Positions 42,326-51,690 of a stretch of 64,000 nt of DNA are shown one piece after another (positions within the stretch are counted from its first letter, which is position 1; the number at the start of each line of letters is the position of its first letter). The notes under the pieces are model-generated. The model saw only the letters and a program-made list of their open reading frames with translations. It searched no databases and was not told where the DNA came from. The DNA comes from JBCCFX01 sp039029515 (lineage in GTDB: Bacteria > Planctomycetota > Phycisphaerae > Phycisphaerales > SM1A02): contig JBCCFX010000001.1 in assembly GCA_039029515.1 (NCBI GenBank), forward strand, positions 1-64,000. Direction: 5' to 3'. The position numbers and the translations under genes were made by a program.

Positions 42326-43726
42326 TCATGAGTTCAGCGTGATGACGTCGCCCAAATCCGGGCGATCGCATTGAATGCCATACATGTCGGCGATTCGGGC
42401 AGCGAGTGCTGTCCGTGCCTCATCCTCACCGTGGGTCAGCACGACGCGAGGCGAAGTCGCTGCCAAGGGGTCAAGCCAGCGCAGCAATTCACTTTGCCCC
42501 GCATGAGCCGAAAAGCCGCTCAATGAAACGACCTTCGCACGCACGCGAATGTTCGAGCCGAGAATGCGGATAGTCTCGTCGCCGCGCACGATCTTTCGGC
42601 CCGTTGAACCCTGGGCCATGAATCCAACGGCCATAAACGTCACATGCTTGCGCCAGAGGTTGTGCTTGAGATGGTGGACAATGCGGCCGCCATCGCACAT
42701 GCCTGCGCCGGCAATGATGACACACGCGTCGTGCTCATCATTGAGCGCTCGCGATTCAGCCGACGACGAAAGTGGTCTCAGGTTGCGGAGATCGATCTGA
42801 AATCGACGCTTGCGCGCGAGTTCAGTTGCTTCCTCATCGAAGAGGTGCTGGTGTTTGCGATAGAGTTCCGTCGCTTTGATCGCCATCGGGCTGTCGAGGT
42901 AAATGGGAAACGATGGCACGCGTTCCTCGCGCATCTGTTCGGCGATGTAGTACAGGAGCAACTGGGTTCGACCAATTGCGAACGCCGGGATCAGCACCTT
43001 CTCGCGATTCCAGATCGACTCACGGAGCGCATCAGTGAATGCAGTCTCGCTTTCATCGAAACTCGGATGATCATGGTCACCGTACGTTGATTCCAGAAAC
43101 ACCAGGTCTGCGCGCTCCAGCAGGACCGGATCGCGGAGAATCGGCGTATCCCATCGACCGATATCGCCGGAAAACACAATGATGCGATCAGCGTCATCAT
43201 CACGAACATGCATCTCGACACTGGCCGATCCCAGAATGTGCCCGGCATCAACGAATCGAATGGAGACACCCGGCGCGATTTCGGTCAGCGTGTCATATCG
43301 CACCGGCCGTGCAAGAGGCTGGAGTGCTTCGACGTCGTCCTGCGTGTAGAACGGTTCAATCGGCGGTCGTCCCTCGCGTTCCCGCTCACGGTTCTCACGC
43401 CGAGCATCCGATTCCTGGATACGGCCGGCATCAGCAAGCACCAGTGAGGTGAAGTCAACCGTGGCCGGCGTGGCAAATATCGGGGCCGACAGGCCGTGAC
43501 GAGCAAGTAGCGGAAGTCGGCCGGTATGGTCGAGGTGAGCATGGGTCACGACGACGGCATCGAGTCGCGTGGGATCAACCGGTCCGAGATCACGGTTTCG
43601 CTCATCCGTTGCGCCTCGTCCCTGAAACATGCCGAAGTCGACAAGCACTCGCGCGCGGTCCGTCTCAACGAGATAGCCGGAGCCTGTAACTTCGCCTCCA
43701 CTTGCACCACATACAGTGACGTTCAC
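42326..43726 (-). CDS. Beta-CASP MBL-fold exonuclease (CPSF/RNase J-like, COG1236)
   Basis: A 466-residue beta-CASP RNA or DNA processing hydrolase. GTG 43726 is chosen as start because AAAGGA lies five bases upstream and the gene then overlaps the previous stop by four bases (GTGA). The metal motif is VVVTHAHLDHTGRLPLL (near residue 55), with AGHILGSASVEM, FSGDIGRWD and FLESTYGD following, and the beta-CASP motifs A-C are FAIGRTQLLLYY, AGAGMCDGGRIVHHL and SLSGFSAHAGQ, then LTHGEDEAR. These fit the archaeal/bacterial CPSF-like COG1236 group. It likely degrades or cuts RNA in the cytoplasm. Confidence 0.9.
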   Translation of the reverse strand: MNVTVCGASGGEVTGSGYLVETDRARVLVDFGMFQGRGATDERNRDLGPVDPTRLDAVVVTHAHLDHTGRLPLLARHGLSAPIFATPATVDFTSLVLADAGRIQESDARRENREREREGRPPIEPFYTQDDVEALQPLARPVRYDTLTEIAPGVSIRFVDAGHILGSASVEMHVRDDDADRIIVFSGDIGRWDTPILRDPVLLERADLVFLESTYGDHDHPSFDESETAFTDALRESIWNREKVLIPAFAIGRTQLLLYYIAEQMREERVPSFPIYLDSPMAIKATELYRKHQHLFDEEATELARKRRFQIDLRNLRPLSSSAESRALNDEHDACVIIAGAGMCDGGRIVHHLKHNLWRKHVTFMAVGFMAQGSTGRKIVRGDETIRILGSNIRVRAKVVSLSGFSAHAGQSELLRWLDPLAATSPRVVLTHGEDEARTALAARIADMYGIQCDRPDLGDVITLNS

Positions 43727-44397
43727 GAGGATTCCTTTCTGTCCGCATCCCACGGCGTGCGCTGTGGTGTGGTCGAGAGATAGCCGGCCTTACCGAGGAT
43801 CGTCATGAGGTTCACGATCGGATTCTTGACCTGTGCAGAGCCGCGGACGGCGGCATACTCATGGCCAATTCCCACGAGGAAGTCGAGGCACTCTCGGAGC
43901 AGAATCACGTGTGTGTGCGACGGCTCACGATCGCTGCGTCGGCCACCGAACGCAATGACACGAATTCGTATGTTGCGATCCTTGATGCGAACGTGGCCAC
44001 GTTCGATGAGTTCTTTGGCAATCCGGTTGGCTCGATCGGGCTTGATGTACGAAATACGTCGCAACGCCGCGATCATGGTTGCATGTTGTCGCGCGCCACG
44101 ATTCAATTCAGCCCGACCTTCCTTGACCTCACCGATGATGACGTCCGTGACGTCGTCAGCATCCGCGTCGATCAAGCGAGGATCCGGATCAAAGAGCCTG
44201 GGCGCTTCGGCCGTCTGATGGGCATCGACCGGCGGCACGATCATGCCCGCGCCGGGCATGCGAATCGCCAGAATGTCGATATCGGTGATCGCCCGGTATC
44301 CGCCGCCTTCAACCTCCTGGACGATCGGATACTCAACGGCGGTGAGGTACCCATTGGTGTGCAGGTAGGACTCGACGAGCGCGACGGCAGTATCCAC
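43723..44397 (-). CDS. Predicted PD-(D/E)xK nuclease-like protein
   Basis: A 224-residue protein. GTG 44397 is preceded by AAAGGAG at six bases. Near the N-terminus it has the pattern of a restriction-endonuclease-like core: a helix (TAVALVESYLHTNGYLT) with Glu22 in VEYPIV, Asp39/Asp41 in AITDIDILAIR, and Glu90-x-Lys92 in VIIGEVKEGRAELNRG. This E...D...ExK order is the hallmark of PD-(D/E)xK nucleases. The C-terminal half is not recognised. It overlaps the beta-CASP gene by four bases, so the two are coexpressed and may act on the same nucleic acid. Fold call is based on motif order only. Confidence 0.6.
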   Translation of the reverse strand: MDTAVALVESYLHTNGYLTAVEYPIVQEVEGGGYRAITDIDILAIRMPGAGMIVPPVDAHQTAEAPRLFDPDPRLIDADADDVTDVIIGEVKEGRAELNRGARQHATMIAALRRISYIKPDRANRIAKELIERGHVRIKDRNIRIRVIAFGGRRSDREPSHTHVILLRECLDFLVGIGHEYAAVRGSAQVKNPIVNLMTILGKAGYLSTTPQRTPWDADRKESS

Positions 44398-44503
44398 GAG
44401 ATGCTCCTTTAGGCAGCGTTGATAGTGTATCGCTGTGTCGCACACGCTGGTATGGCGGATCGACGGATGATTGCGCGTGCGATACGCTGCAGGAATGGGA
44501 TCC

Positions 44504-46516
44504 ATGTCCATCCGAGCAAGCCTCGTTCGCGATATTACATTCCTGGTCCTTGTACTCGGTCTCGCGATATTCGTGGCAACGTTCATTGGTGCCCGTCGAG
44601 CGGTGCGTTCGCTTTCTGAATCCCTGGTCAACCAGACCCTGTTAACGGTTGAAGCGCAGCTGGATCTGTTCTTCAAAGAGGCTGAGCAGCAACTGAGTAT
44701 CGCTCGCGCGCAGGCCGAAGCTGGCGCGTTTGATCTGTCGCCCGCCGAGCAATCGAACATGGACGATGCGACCCGGTTCCGTGCGGAGCGCGATCAACGC
44801 AACGATCTGTTTCACCCGATCATCGAGCAATCGCCGCAGTTGTCTTCGCTCATGCTGGCTGATATGGCTGGACATGAGCACATGCTTCTGTCAACTGGTA
44901 ACACATGGCGCAATCGCATCACGCTTGACGATCGGGTTGCGCGCTGGCTCGAATGGTCGGACGATTCGGAACCGGCGGAATCCGAAGGCACGGCGGCGTA
45001 CGATCCGCGTTCCCGCCCGTGGTTTGTCGGTGCGATCGAAAGTGATGATGGGGCGGTGCACTGGACTGAGCCGTATACGTTCTTCACGACGAAGGAACCG
45101 GGGATCACCGCATCGACGGCATTCACTGATCAGCATGGAATGCGTCGCGTTCTCGGCTTTGATGTCCTGCTGCGCGACATTACCGAGTTCTCTCGTCACG
45201 CTGGACCGGGCGAACGAGGTCTCGTCGCGGTGCTCTCGGCTGATCGGCGTCTCGTCGGTCTGCCGGGACTGCCGCAATTCGACAATCCGGACAAGCGAGC
45301 GGCGTCCTATCTGATGTCTGCGGTGAACCTCGAATCTCCGCTGATCAAGGATGCTGTGGCGGCGTATGCGCAGCTCGACGATCCGGAGGATGAGGTCTAC
45401 CGATTTCGAAGTGGTGGCGAATGGTGGTGGGCGTGCGCTGAACCGTATCCGTTGTCTGGCGATCAAACCCTCCGGGTCGCGATCCTTATCCCGGAGGCTG
45501 AGTTGATCGGAAGCCTTCAGGCGCTTCGTTCCATCATCATTCTGTTGGTGGTTCTGGTCCTCGGGTTCGGTATCTGGCGTGCGTATCGCGTGGCAAATCG
45601 TTTCGTGACTCCGATTGAGGCTTTAGTGGCTCAGACAGAGCGGATCAGCGCGGGTGATCTCAACTCCGCCGATCCGATCGTCTCGCCGGTCACGGAAGTG
45701 CAACGGTTGGTGCGTGCGCAGGATCAGATGAAGGAAGGCATTCGAGCGCGCAACCGACTTCAGAAAGTTGAGCGTGATTTGGATCTCGCGCGCGAGATTC
45801 AGTACGGCCTCTTGCCGCAAAGTGCACCCGTTGTGGCCGGCTTTGACATCGCGGGATGGAATCAACCTGCGGATGAAACCGGCGGCGATTTCTTCGACTG
45901 GATCGAATTGCCTGACGGGACGATCGGCTTCACGCTTGCGGATGTCACCGGACACGGGATCGGCCCTGCGTTGATCGTCGCCGTGTACCGAGCGTATATC
46001 AGGGCGTCGACATCGTTTGGCAGTACGAACGTTGCCGATGGACTCCGGTTCGTGAACGATCTGCTGTATGCCGACATTCCTGATGATCGATTCATCACGG
46101 CGGTTGTAGGCATGCTCGACCCGGATGCGGCGGTGATTTCAATGGTCTCCGCAGGCCATGGTCCCTTGCTGTACTACGAAGCCGCGACAGGTGCGGTAAG
46201 GAGTTGGGATGCGGATGCGGTGCCGTTGGGGATCATGGCGGGCATCGATATTGAATCGCCGCGACAGATCAGCTGCGCGGCGGGTGACATGCTTGTGCTC
46301 GTGACCGATGGCTTCTTCGAATGGGCCGACGCGGAAGGCACGATGTACGGCTTGCGCCGGCTGGAACAGTTCCTTGCCGACCATGCATCGCTCGCGTCGT
46401 CGGCATTCATCGAAGCTTTGTATGCAGATGTACTTCGTCACGTTGCCGGGACTGTTCAAAGCGACGACCTGACGGCATTGGTCATCAAGGCAACGCCGCA
46501 TGATGAGAACGCCTGA
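44504..46516 (+). CDS. Membrane sensor SpoIIE-type PP2C phosphatase with dCache and HAMP
   Basis: A 670-residue inner membrane protein. ATG 44504 lies ten bases after AGGA; in-frame starts at 44495 and 44471 are alternatives. The first membrane helix (DITFLVLVLGLAIFVATFIG) is followed by a large periplasmic region of about 310 residues with the dCache signature DPRSRPWFVGAI and TASTAFTD. After the second helix (IIILLVVLVLGFGIW) come HAMP (VTPIEALVAQTERISAGDL) and a PP2C domain with DETGGDFFDWIEL, ADVTGHGIGPALI, SAGHGPLLYY and LVTDGFFEW. It should dephosphorylate an antagonist in response to an external ligand. Antagonist not seen. Confidence 0.87.
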   Translation: MSIRASLVRDITFLVLVLGLAIFVATFIGARRAVRSLSESLVNQTLLTVEAQLDLFFKEAEQQLSIARAQAEAGAFDLSPAEQSNMDDATRFRAERDQRNDLFHPIIEQSPQLSSLMLADMAGHEHMLLSTGNTWRNRITLDDRVARWLEWSDDSEPAESEGTAAYDPRSRPWFVGAIESDDGAVHWTEPYTFFTTKEPGITASTAFTDQHGMRRVLGFDVLLRDITEFSRHAGPGERGLVAVLSADRRLVGLPGLPQFDNPDKRAASYLMSAVNLESPLIKDAVAAYAQLDDPEDEVYRFRSGGEWWWACAEPYPLSGDQTLRVAILIPEAELIGSLQALRSIIILLVVLVLGFGIWRAYRVANRFVTPIEALVAQTERISAGDLNSADPIVSPVTEVQRLVRAQDQMKEGIRARNRLQKVERDLDLAREIQYGLLPQSAPVVAGFDIAGWNQPADETGGDFFDWIELPDGTIGFTLADVTGHGIGPALIVAVYRAYIRASTSFGSTNVADGLRFVNDLLYADIPDDRFITAVVGMLDPDAAVISMVSAGHGPLLYYEAATGAVRSWDADAVPLGIMAGIDIESPRQISCAAGDMLVLVTDGFFEWADAEGTMYGLRRLEQFLADHASLASSAFIEALYADVLRHVAGTVQSDDLTALVIKATPHDENA

Positions 46517-46531
46517 CGGTACACTACGGCA

Positions 46532-48142
46532 GTGAACATCGCGATCTGGACGTCATTTCGTCAACGATTGCTGATCGGGCTGCTGCTCATCAGCATGAGC
46601 GTCGCGCTCGGTGCAGCCGCGGTGTTGTTCATTGTGTTTGAAGAGAATGAACGCGAAGAGGCGCAGGCCTGGATGCAGGCAACGATCGTACAGGTCGCCA
46701 ATCTCATTGATGCTGACCGCTATCGCTTGAATGAAGTTCATGCCGAGCGAACCGCCGCCGATGTCGAATCGCTTCGCGAGATCCTGGTGTCGGCGCGGAC
46801 GGCATTGGTCCGAGAGCTGGATACTGCAGTTGGCGAACCAGTCGCCGATGAGACTATCGTCAACCTCGCGGTGATGGTCCCGTCCGACTCGGATGACCGT
46901 GCACTGACCGTGGCGGCAATCAATCGAGGGGAGATCGGGCAATATCACGACATGAGCGTGTCGGATGAACGTCGCGCCGGTTGGCAGAAATTGTCGGTGG
47001 AAGGACGCGCCCGGGTGTATTCGCCGCGCAAAGTCATGCGGGCGTATGTTCCCATTCGTGATGCAGCAGGCAATCCAGTTGGTGTTGTGCGCCTGGATGC
47101 CGATCAACGGTACTTTAATGCCCTCATCATCTGGGCATTCATTGCAGCGCTACTCGTCTTCTTCGGTGGTGCCGTGATATCACTGATATTCACGTGGCGG
47201 TTCTCAAGGGCAATGGCACGACCATTGGAATCGCTGATGACAGGCATGGAAGCAGTCGCCGCAGGCACACTCGACACGGAGATCGAGCTGCCCGGTACCG
47301 GTGATGAGTTCGACCGCGTGAGCCAGCGCTTCAATCAGATGGTGGTGGATCTTCGCGATCGTGCTCGATTGAAACGTGACATGGGAACCGCTGCGGCGAT
47401 TCAGCAGCACTTGCTGCCGCACGACCAGCCATCCGTCGAGGGATACGACGTGTTCGGCGGCGCTCGATACTGTGATGAATCCGGCGGCGACTATTTTGAC
47501 TTCTTCCAGATTGATGATGCTGGCAGTGTTGCGGTCCAGGAACAAGTCACGCGATTCGGTTTCGTTGTGGCTGATGTGTCAGGACATGGTCTGGGTGCGG
47601 CATTACGGATGACTGCGATGCGCGCTGTGCTCCTGTCGTCGATGCATACGATGCGTGAGCATTTCATTCGTGCGATCCAGGATGTGAACGATCAACTGGT
47701 GCGCGATAGTCAGACGGGTTCGTTCGTGACAGCATTTGCCGCGGGCATTGATCTCCAGCACCACACGATGAAATGGACGAGCGCTGGGCATGATCCCGCA
47801 CTCGTGATCCGGCATGGCGTGAACGACGTTGAACGTCTCAACGCTACGAGCATTCCTCTGGGCATCGGTTCGGACGCGATTGCATTGGGTGATGAGATCC
47901 TGTTGCACCCTGGAGATACGGTCGTGGTCGGGACCGATGGTGTCTCGCAATGCCGGGACCGAAGCGGTCGATTCTTCGGATTCGAGCGTATGGCCGCCAT
48001 CGTGCGCGAGCATCCTCATGCATCGGCAGAGGCCATTTGGCATCGGATCATGGATGCGGTGATCGAGCATCTTGATGGTGAGCCGCACGACGATGACATG
48101 ACGCTGGTGGTTGTCCGGCGCCAGGTTGGTCGGGATACCTGA
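46532..48142 (+). CDS. Membrane sensor SpoIIE-type PP2C phosphatase with HAMP
   Basis: A 536-residue relative of the preceding gene, starting at GTG 46532, 15 bases after its stop, so the two form an operon. Membrane helices are near residues 12-35 and 190-215, enclosing a periplasmic sensor of about 150 residues without a recognised fold. HAMP follows (SLIFTWRFSRAMARPLESL), then a PP2C domain with DESGGDYFDFFQI, VADVSGHGLGAAL, TSAGHDPALVI and VVGTDGVSQCRD. The tail keeps the acidic DDDMTLVVV motif. The different sensor regions suggest that two signals feed the same output. No sigma antagonist pair is encoded nearby. Confidence 0.87.
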   Translation: MNIAIWTSFRQRLLIGLLLISMSVALGAAAVLFIVFEENEREEAQAWMQATIVQVANLIDADRYRLNEVHAERTAADVESLREILVSARTALVRELDTAVGEPVADETIVNLAVMVPSDSDDRALTVAAINRGEIGQYHDMSVSDERRAGWQKLSVEGRARVYSPRKVMRAYVPIRDAAGNPVGVVRLDADQRYFNALIIWAFIAALLVFFGGAVISLIFTWRFSRAMARPLESLMTGMEAVAAGTLDTEIELPGTGDEFDRVSQRFNQMVVDLRDRARLKRDMGTAAAIQQHLLPHDQPSVEGYDVFGGARYCDESGGDYFDFFQIDDAGSVAVQEQVTRFGFVVADVSGHGLGAALRMTAMRAVLLSSMHTMREHFIRAIQDVNDQLVRDSQTGSFVTAFAAGIDLQHHTMKWTSAGHDPALVIRHGVNDVERLNATSIPLGIGSDAIALGDEILLHPGDTVVVGTDGVSQCRDRSGRFFGFERMAAIVREHPHASAEAIWHRIMDAVIEHLDGEPHDDDMTLVVVRRQVGRDT

Positions 48143-48209
48143 AACGGTGATTTGGCAGAAGTTCTGACATCGGACTTGACCCAAAGTTAGCACATACTAC
48201 TTTGCAGGT

Positions 48210-48956
48210 ATGCATCGTCGGGTCTTCAAAGGGAAGGTTCGTGGCGGCATGACGGTGCGCGAGGTTTGTGGGAACACGGCCATGACATGTCCTGCGCCAA
48301 CATCGATTGCATCTGATCGCCGGCCCGTCCGAGCTCGGCATACAAACTGGGCGCGACGGCTGGCACAATCGTGTGTTCGCCGGGGCGTGACGCCGAATGC
48401 GGTCTCCATCACAAGTTGTGTGTGGGCAGGTATCGGGGCCATCCTGTTCGTGTGGTCGGCACATCTCTCATCGCGTGATGCGGCCATGCTGTTCTTCACC
48501 ATGCCTGCCTGGATCGGACTTCGCGGCCTGTGCAACCTGTTGGATGGCATGATTGCAGTTGAAGGCGGGCTGCAGACTCGTTCTGGCGCAATATTCAATG
48601 AGTTTCCGGATCGCATTGCCGACTCACTGTTCTTCCTGGGAGCAGGCATGGCAGCGCGTGGCGAGTTTTCGGGCGTTCATCTCGGGTGGGCTGCAGCGCT
48701 GATGGCTGCGATTGTCGCGTACGTCCGCGTTCTTGGTGCATCGGCCGGCGCTCGGCATGACTTCAGAGGTCCGATGGCCAAAACGCATCGCATGGCGATC
48801 CTCGCCATCGGATGTGTTGCAGCGGGTGTGGAATTGATTGTGATCGAGAGCAGTCACTCGATTCGCGTGACGCTGGGTGTCATCGTCCTGGGGTGCCTGA
48901 TCACAATCGGACGTCGATTGCGCGGCATCGTGCGGTCACTGGACGGCGGTGCCTGA
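48210..48956 (+). CDS. CDP-alcohol phosphatidyltransferase family protein (YnbA-like)
   Basis: A 248-residue membrane protein with about five helices after an N-terminal basic tail. The motif NLLDGMIAVEGGLQTRSGAIF and NEFPDRIAD contains the DG..A core and the late D-x3-D of the family, but the first Asp is Asn and the usual Arg is missing. The closest known type is the 'GAI(L/F)NE..D..(A/S)D' group, to which YnbA of E. coli belongs. It would transfer a phosphatidyl group from CDP-diacylglycerol to an alcohol. TTGACC at 48176-48181 is a possible -35. It overlaps plsC by one base, starting a three-gene lipid cluster. Confidence 0.8.
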   Translation: MHRRVFKGKVRGGMTVREVCGNTAMTCPAPTSIASDRRPVRARHTNWARRLAQSCVRRGVTPNAVSITSCVWAGIGAILFVWSAHLSSRDAAMLFFTMPAWIGLRGLCNLLDGMIAVEGGLQTRSGAIFNEFPDRIADSLFFLGAGMAARGEFSGVHLGWAAALMAAIVAYVRVLGASAGARHDFRGPMAKTHRMAILAIGCVAAGVELIVIESSHSIRVTLGVIVLGCLITIGRRLRGIVRSLDGGA

Positions 48957-49561
48957 TGCGGTGGGTGTGCGCGATGCTCGTCAGGCTGCTGGTCGGCGGC
49001 ACGTCACGTGGGCATGTGGCCTGCGATGAAGACCGACCGCGCGTCTACTACGCGAATCACACGAGCAATCTCGATGCCATCGTGGTGTGGTCGGCACTCC
49101 CGATCCACTGCCGGTCTCGATGCAGATTTGTTGCGGCGCGCGATTATTGGGGGCGCGATCCGATCCGCCGATGGCTTTCATGCCGTGTGTTTCGGGCCGT
49201 TCTGATCAACCGCCGCCGACCTTGCAAGGGCGATTATCCGTTGGCACCCATGCTCGACTGTCTCGAGCAAGGCGAGTCGATCGTCATCTTTCCCGAAGGT
49301 ACACGGAGTGCTGATGGTGACACGGGCGAGTTTCGACCTGGACTCTGGCATCTTGCGAAGCGTTCAGAAGACGTGCAGTTCATTCCCGTCTGGATCGAGA
49401 ACCTCAGCCGCGTGTTGCCGAAAGGTGAGTTCCTTCCTGTACCGGTCTTGAGTGCCGTGACGTTCGGCGAACCCATTCACATGCAGCCGAACGAATCTCG
49501 CGAGGCATTCCTGCACCGGACTCGAGAGGCTCTGGTGACGCTGCGAGGAAACGCGGCATGA
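48956..49561 (+). CDS. 1-acylglycerol-3-phosphate acyltransferase (PlsC family)
   Basis: A 201-residue acyltransferase. ATG 48956 shares one base with the stop of the previous gene. The PlsC motifs are VYYANHTSNLDAIVVW (H-x4-D, near residue 34), INRRRPCKGD (near 83) and IVIFPEGTRSADGD (near 105), and later IPVWIENLSRVLPKG. It is shorter than full PlsC but all catalytic blocks are present. It makes phosphatidate, the precursor of the CdsA product encoded next. The stop overlaps the cdsA-type gene by four bases (ATGA). Confidence 0.87.
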   Translation: MRWVCAMLVRLLVGGTSRGHVACDEDRPRVYYANHTSNLDAIVVWSALPIHCRSRCRFVAARDYWGRDPIRRWLSCRVFRAVLINRRRPCKGDYPLAPMLDCLEQGESIVIFPEGTRSADGDTGEFRPGLWHLAKRSEDVQFIPVWIENLSRVLPKGEFLPVPVLSAVTFGEPIHMQPNESREAFLHRTREALVTLRGNAA

Positions 49562-50499
49562 TGGACCCTCGTATGTTGACGTTGCTCGGGGTGGTCACCA
49601 TCGCGCTGATCGCCGGATCTGCCATTGGTGAGTTGATGCGGTTCACGGCGCGATCTGATCGCGGGCGCGCGTTTGGCGACAATCTGCGGTCGCGCATGCT
49701 CAGTTGGTGGATCATGGCCGCCATCTTCATCATCTCGATTCTGATCGGTGGAACGACGACGGTCATCCTGTTCGCGCTGAGTTCATTCCTGGCGTTTCGG
49801 GAGTTCATCACACTTTCGGCGACGCGACGTGGCGATCACCGTGCGCTGTTCTGGGCGTTCTTCGTGATCATTCCTTTGCAGTACATCTTCGTCGCACGAG
49901 CGAACCACGAGATGTTCACGATCCTGATCCCTGTATTTGCATTTCTTATGATCCCCGCGCGCATTGCCGCCGCCGGCGACACCGGTGAATTTGTGGGGCG
50001 CATGAGCAGGATTCAATGGGGGTTGATGGTATGCGTGTATTTCGTCAGCCATGTTCCTGCGTTGCTGACGCTGGAGATCGCGGGTTATGACGGCAGTAAT
50101 GCCATCCTGTTGTTCTTCTTCATTCTCATCGTGCAAATGAATGACGTGATGCAGTATGTCGTCGGGAGTCTGATTGGACGGACTCCCATCGCACCAACGG
50201 TCAGTCCGAACAAAACCGTCGAGGGCATGATCGGTGGGGTTGTGTCTTCCGCCGCAATAGGTGCAGCGCTGGCGTGGGCGACGCCATTCAGCGTCATACC
50301 CGCAGCGTGTCTCGCCATGGCGATTGCCTGGATGGGATTCCTCGGCGATATCAAGATGTCTGCAGTCAAACGGGACATCGGCGTCAAGGACTACGCGGCA
50401 ACGCTGCCAGGTCATGGTGGTGTGCTTGATCGATTGGATTCCCTGACGTTCGCGGCACCGTTGTTCTTCCATGTCGTTCGCTACTTCTACGTGATGTGA
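49558..50499 (+). CDS. Phosphatidate cytidylyltransferase (CdsA/YnbB-like)
   Basis: A 313-residue integral membrane enzyme with about eight hydrophobic helices. The CdsA signature is near the C-terminus: SAVKRDIGVKDYAATLPGHG, followed by GVLDRLDSL, with the two conserved aspartates. It converts phosphatidate and CTP into CDP-diacylglycerol, the donor for the CDP-alcohol phosphatidyltransferase encoded two genes upstream. The arrangement (phosphatidyltransferase, PlsC, CdsA) parallels the ynb-type clusters of proteobacteria. The end is 75 bases before the OYE gene. Confidence 0.9.
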   Translation: MMDPRMLTLLGVVTIALIAGSAIGELMRFTARSDRGRAFGDNLRSRMLSWWIMAAIFIISILIGGTTTVILFALSSFLAFREFITLSATRRGDHRALFWAFFVIIPLQYIFVARANHEMFTILIPVFAFLMIPARIAAAGDTGEFVGRMSRIQWGLMVCVYFVSHVPALLTLEIAGYDGSNAILLFFFILIVQMNDVMQYVVGSLIGRTPIAPTVSPNKTVEGMIGGVVSSAAIGAALAWATPFSVIPAACLAMAIAWMGFLGDIKMSAVKRDIGVKDYAATLPGHGGVLDRLDSLTFAAPLFFHVVRYFYVM

Positions 50500-50574
50500 G
50501 GCGCCCATCCGTGGAACATATCGATGGCGATGCATCGCACGCATGGCATATGAAGACGAGCGTACAATGCAGGA

Positions 50575-51669
50575 ATGCCAGACCTATTCACACCGCTCGA
50601 ACTCCGTGGCGTCACGCTGCGCAACCGCATTGCCATGTCACCGATGTGCCAGTACTCAAGCGAGGATGGGTACGCCACAGACTGGCATCTCGTTCACCAT
50701 GGCGCGCGTGCTGTCGGTGGCGCAGGACTGTTGATTGCCGAGGCAACCGGCGTGGTGCCGGAAGGTCGCATTACGCCCAACTGTCTCGGTGTGTGGAAGG
50801 ATGAACACATTCCAGCGTTGCGGCGCGTGACCGATTTCATTAAGGCGCACGGATCAGTCGCGGGTATTCAGCTCGCGCACGCAGGGGTGAAAGCCTCGCG
50901 GTATCGACCATGGCATCCGACATCGAACGCATACGTTCCAGTTGAAGAGGGCGGCTGGATGCCTGTCGGACCAACGGCGGAACGGTACGGTCGAGATGGT
51001 CCGGTACCACACGAATTGACGGTGCCCGAGATTCGTGGAATCAGCGAATCGTTTGTGGCGGCGGCCAAACGATCCGTTGCTGCGGGCTTTGAAGTCATCG
51101 AATTGCACTTCGCACATGGGTATCTCGGTCATAGCTTCCTGTCGCCGCTTATGAACAAGCGGACTGATGCGTATGGCGGCCCGTTTGATCATCGCGTCAG
51201 TTTTCTGGTTGATACGGCTCGGAAAGTGCGCATGGGACTGCCGGACGACGTGCCGTTGCTCGTTCGGCTGTCATGCACCGATTGGGTCGAAGACGGTTGG
51301 ACGATTGAGAATTCCGTCGAGGCCTCACGCTTGCTGCGCGGCGTCGGCGTGGATCTCGTCGATTGCTCGACCGGCGGCGCGACTCGGAATGCAAGCATTC
51401 CAGTTGGCCCCGGATATCAGGTTCCATTCGCGGAGCAGATTCGTCGTGAATCCGGCATGCCGACGGGCGCGGTGGGGATGATCACGGAGCCGGACCAGGC
51501 GGATGCGATCATTCGCGATGAACGCGCGGACCTCGTGCTGCTCGGGCGGCAGTTGCTGCGTGAGCCGTATTGGCCACAGCGTGCATGGAACGAATTGCAG
51601 CCGAATGTGCCGCCCGTCATAGCGCGAGAGTACAAATGGGCGTTACGCGAGACGCGTCGGCGCCGTTGA
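50575..51669 (+). CDS. Old Yellow Enzyme family NADH:flavin oxidoreductase (YqjM class)
   Basis: A 364-residue FMN ene-reductase. Diagnostic residues are Cys in SPMCQYSSEDGYATD (near residue 25, the YqjM-class Cys), the histidine pair region QLAHAGVKASRYRPW and ELHFAHGYLGHSFLSPLMN, the arginine in NKRTDAYGGPFDHR, and LGRQLLREPYWP at the C-terminus. YqjM-class enzymes reduce activated double bonds of enones, nitroalkenes or quinones with NAD(P)H. The start ATG 50575 has AGGA just upstream. It is convergent with ppk2, 21 bases away. Natural substrate unknown. Confidence 0.93.
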   Translation: MPDLFTPLELRGVTLRNRIAMSPMCQYSSEDGYATDWHLVHHGARAVGGAGLLIAEATGVVPEGRITPNCLGVWKDEHIPALRRVTDFIKAHGSVAGIQLAHAGVKASRYRPWHPTSNAYVPVEEGGWMPVGPTAERYGRDGPVPHELTVPEIRGISESFVAAAKRSVAAGFEVIELHFAHGYLGHSFLSPLMNKRTDAYGGPFDHRVSFLVDTARKVRMGLPDDVPLLVRLSCTDWVEDGWTIENSVEASRLLRGVGVDLVDCSTGGATRNASIPVGPGYQVPFAEQIRRESGMPTGAVGMITEPDQADAIIRDERADLVLLGRQLLREPYWPQRAWNELQPNVPPVIAREYKWALRETRRRR

Positions 51670-51690
51670 GGCTGCCGATGGTGCACGCCG

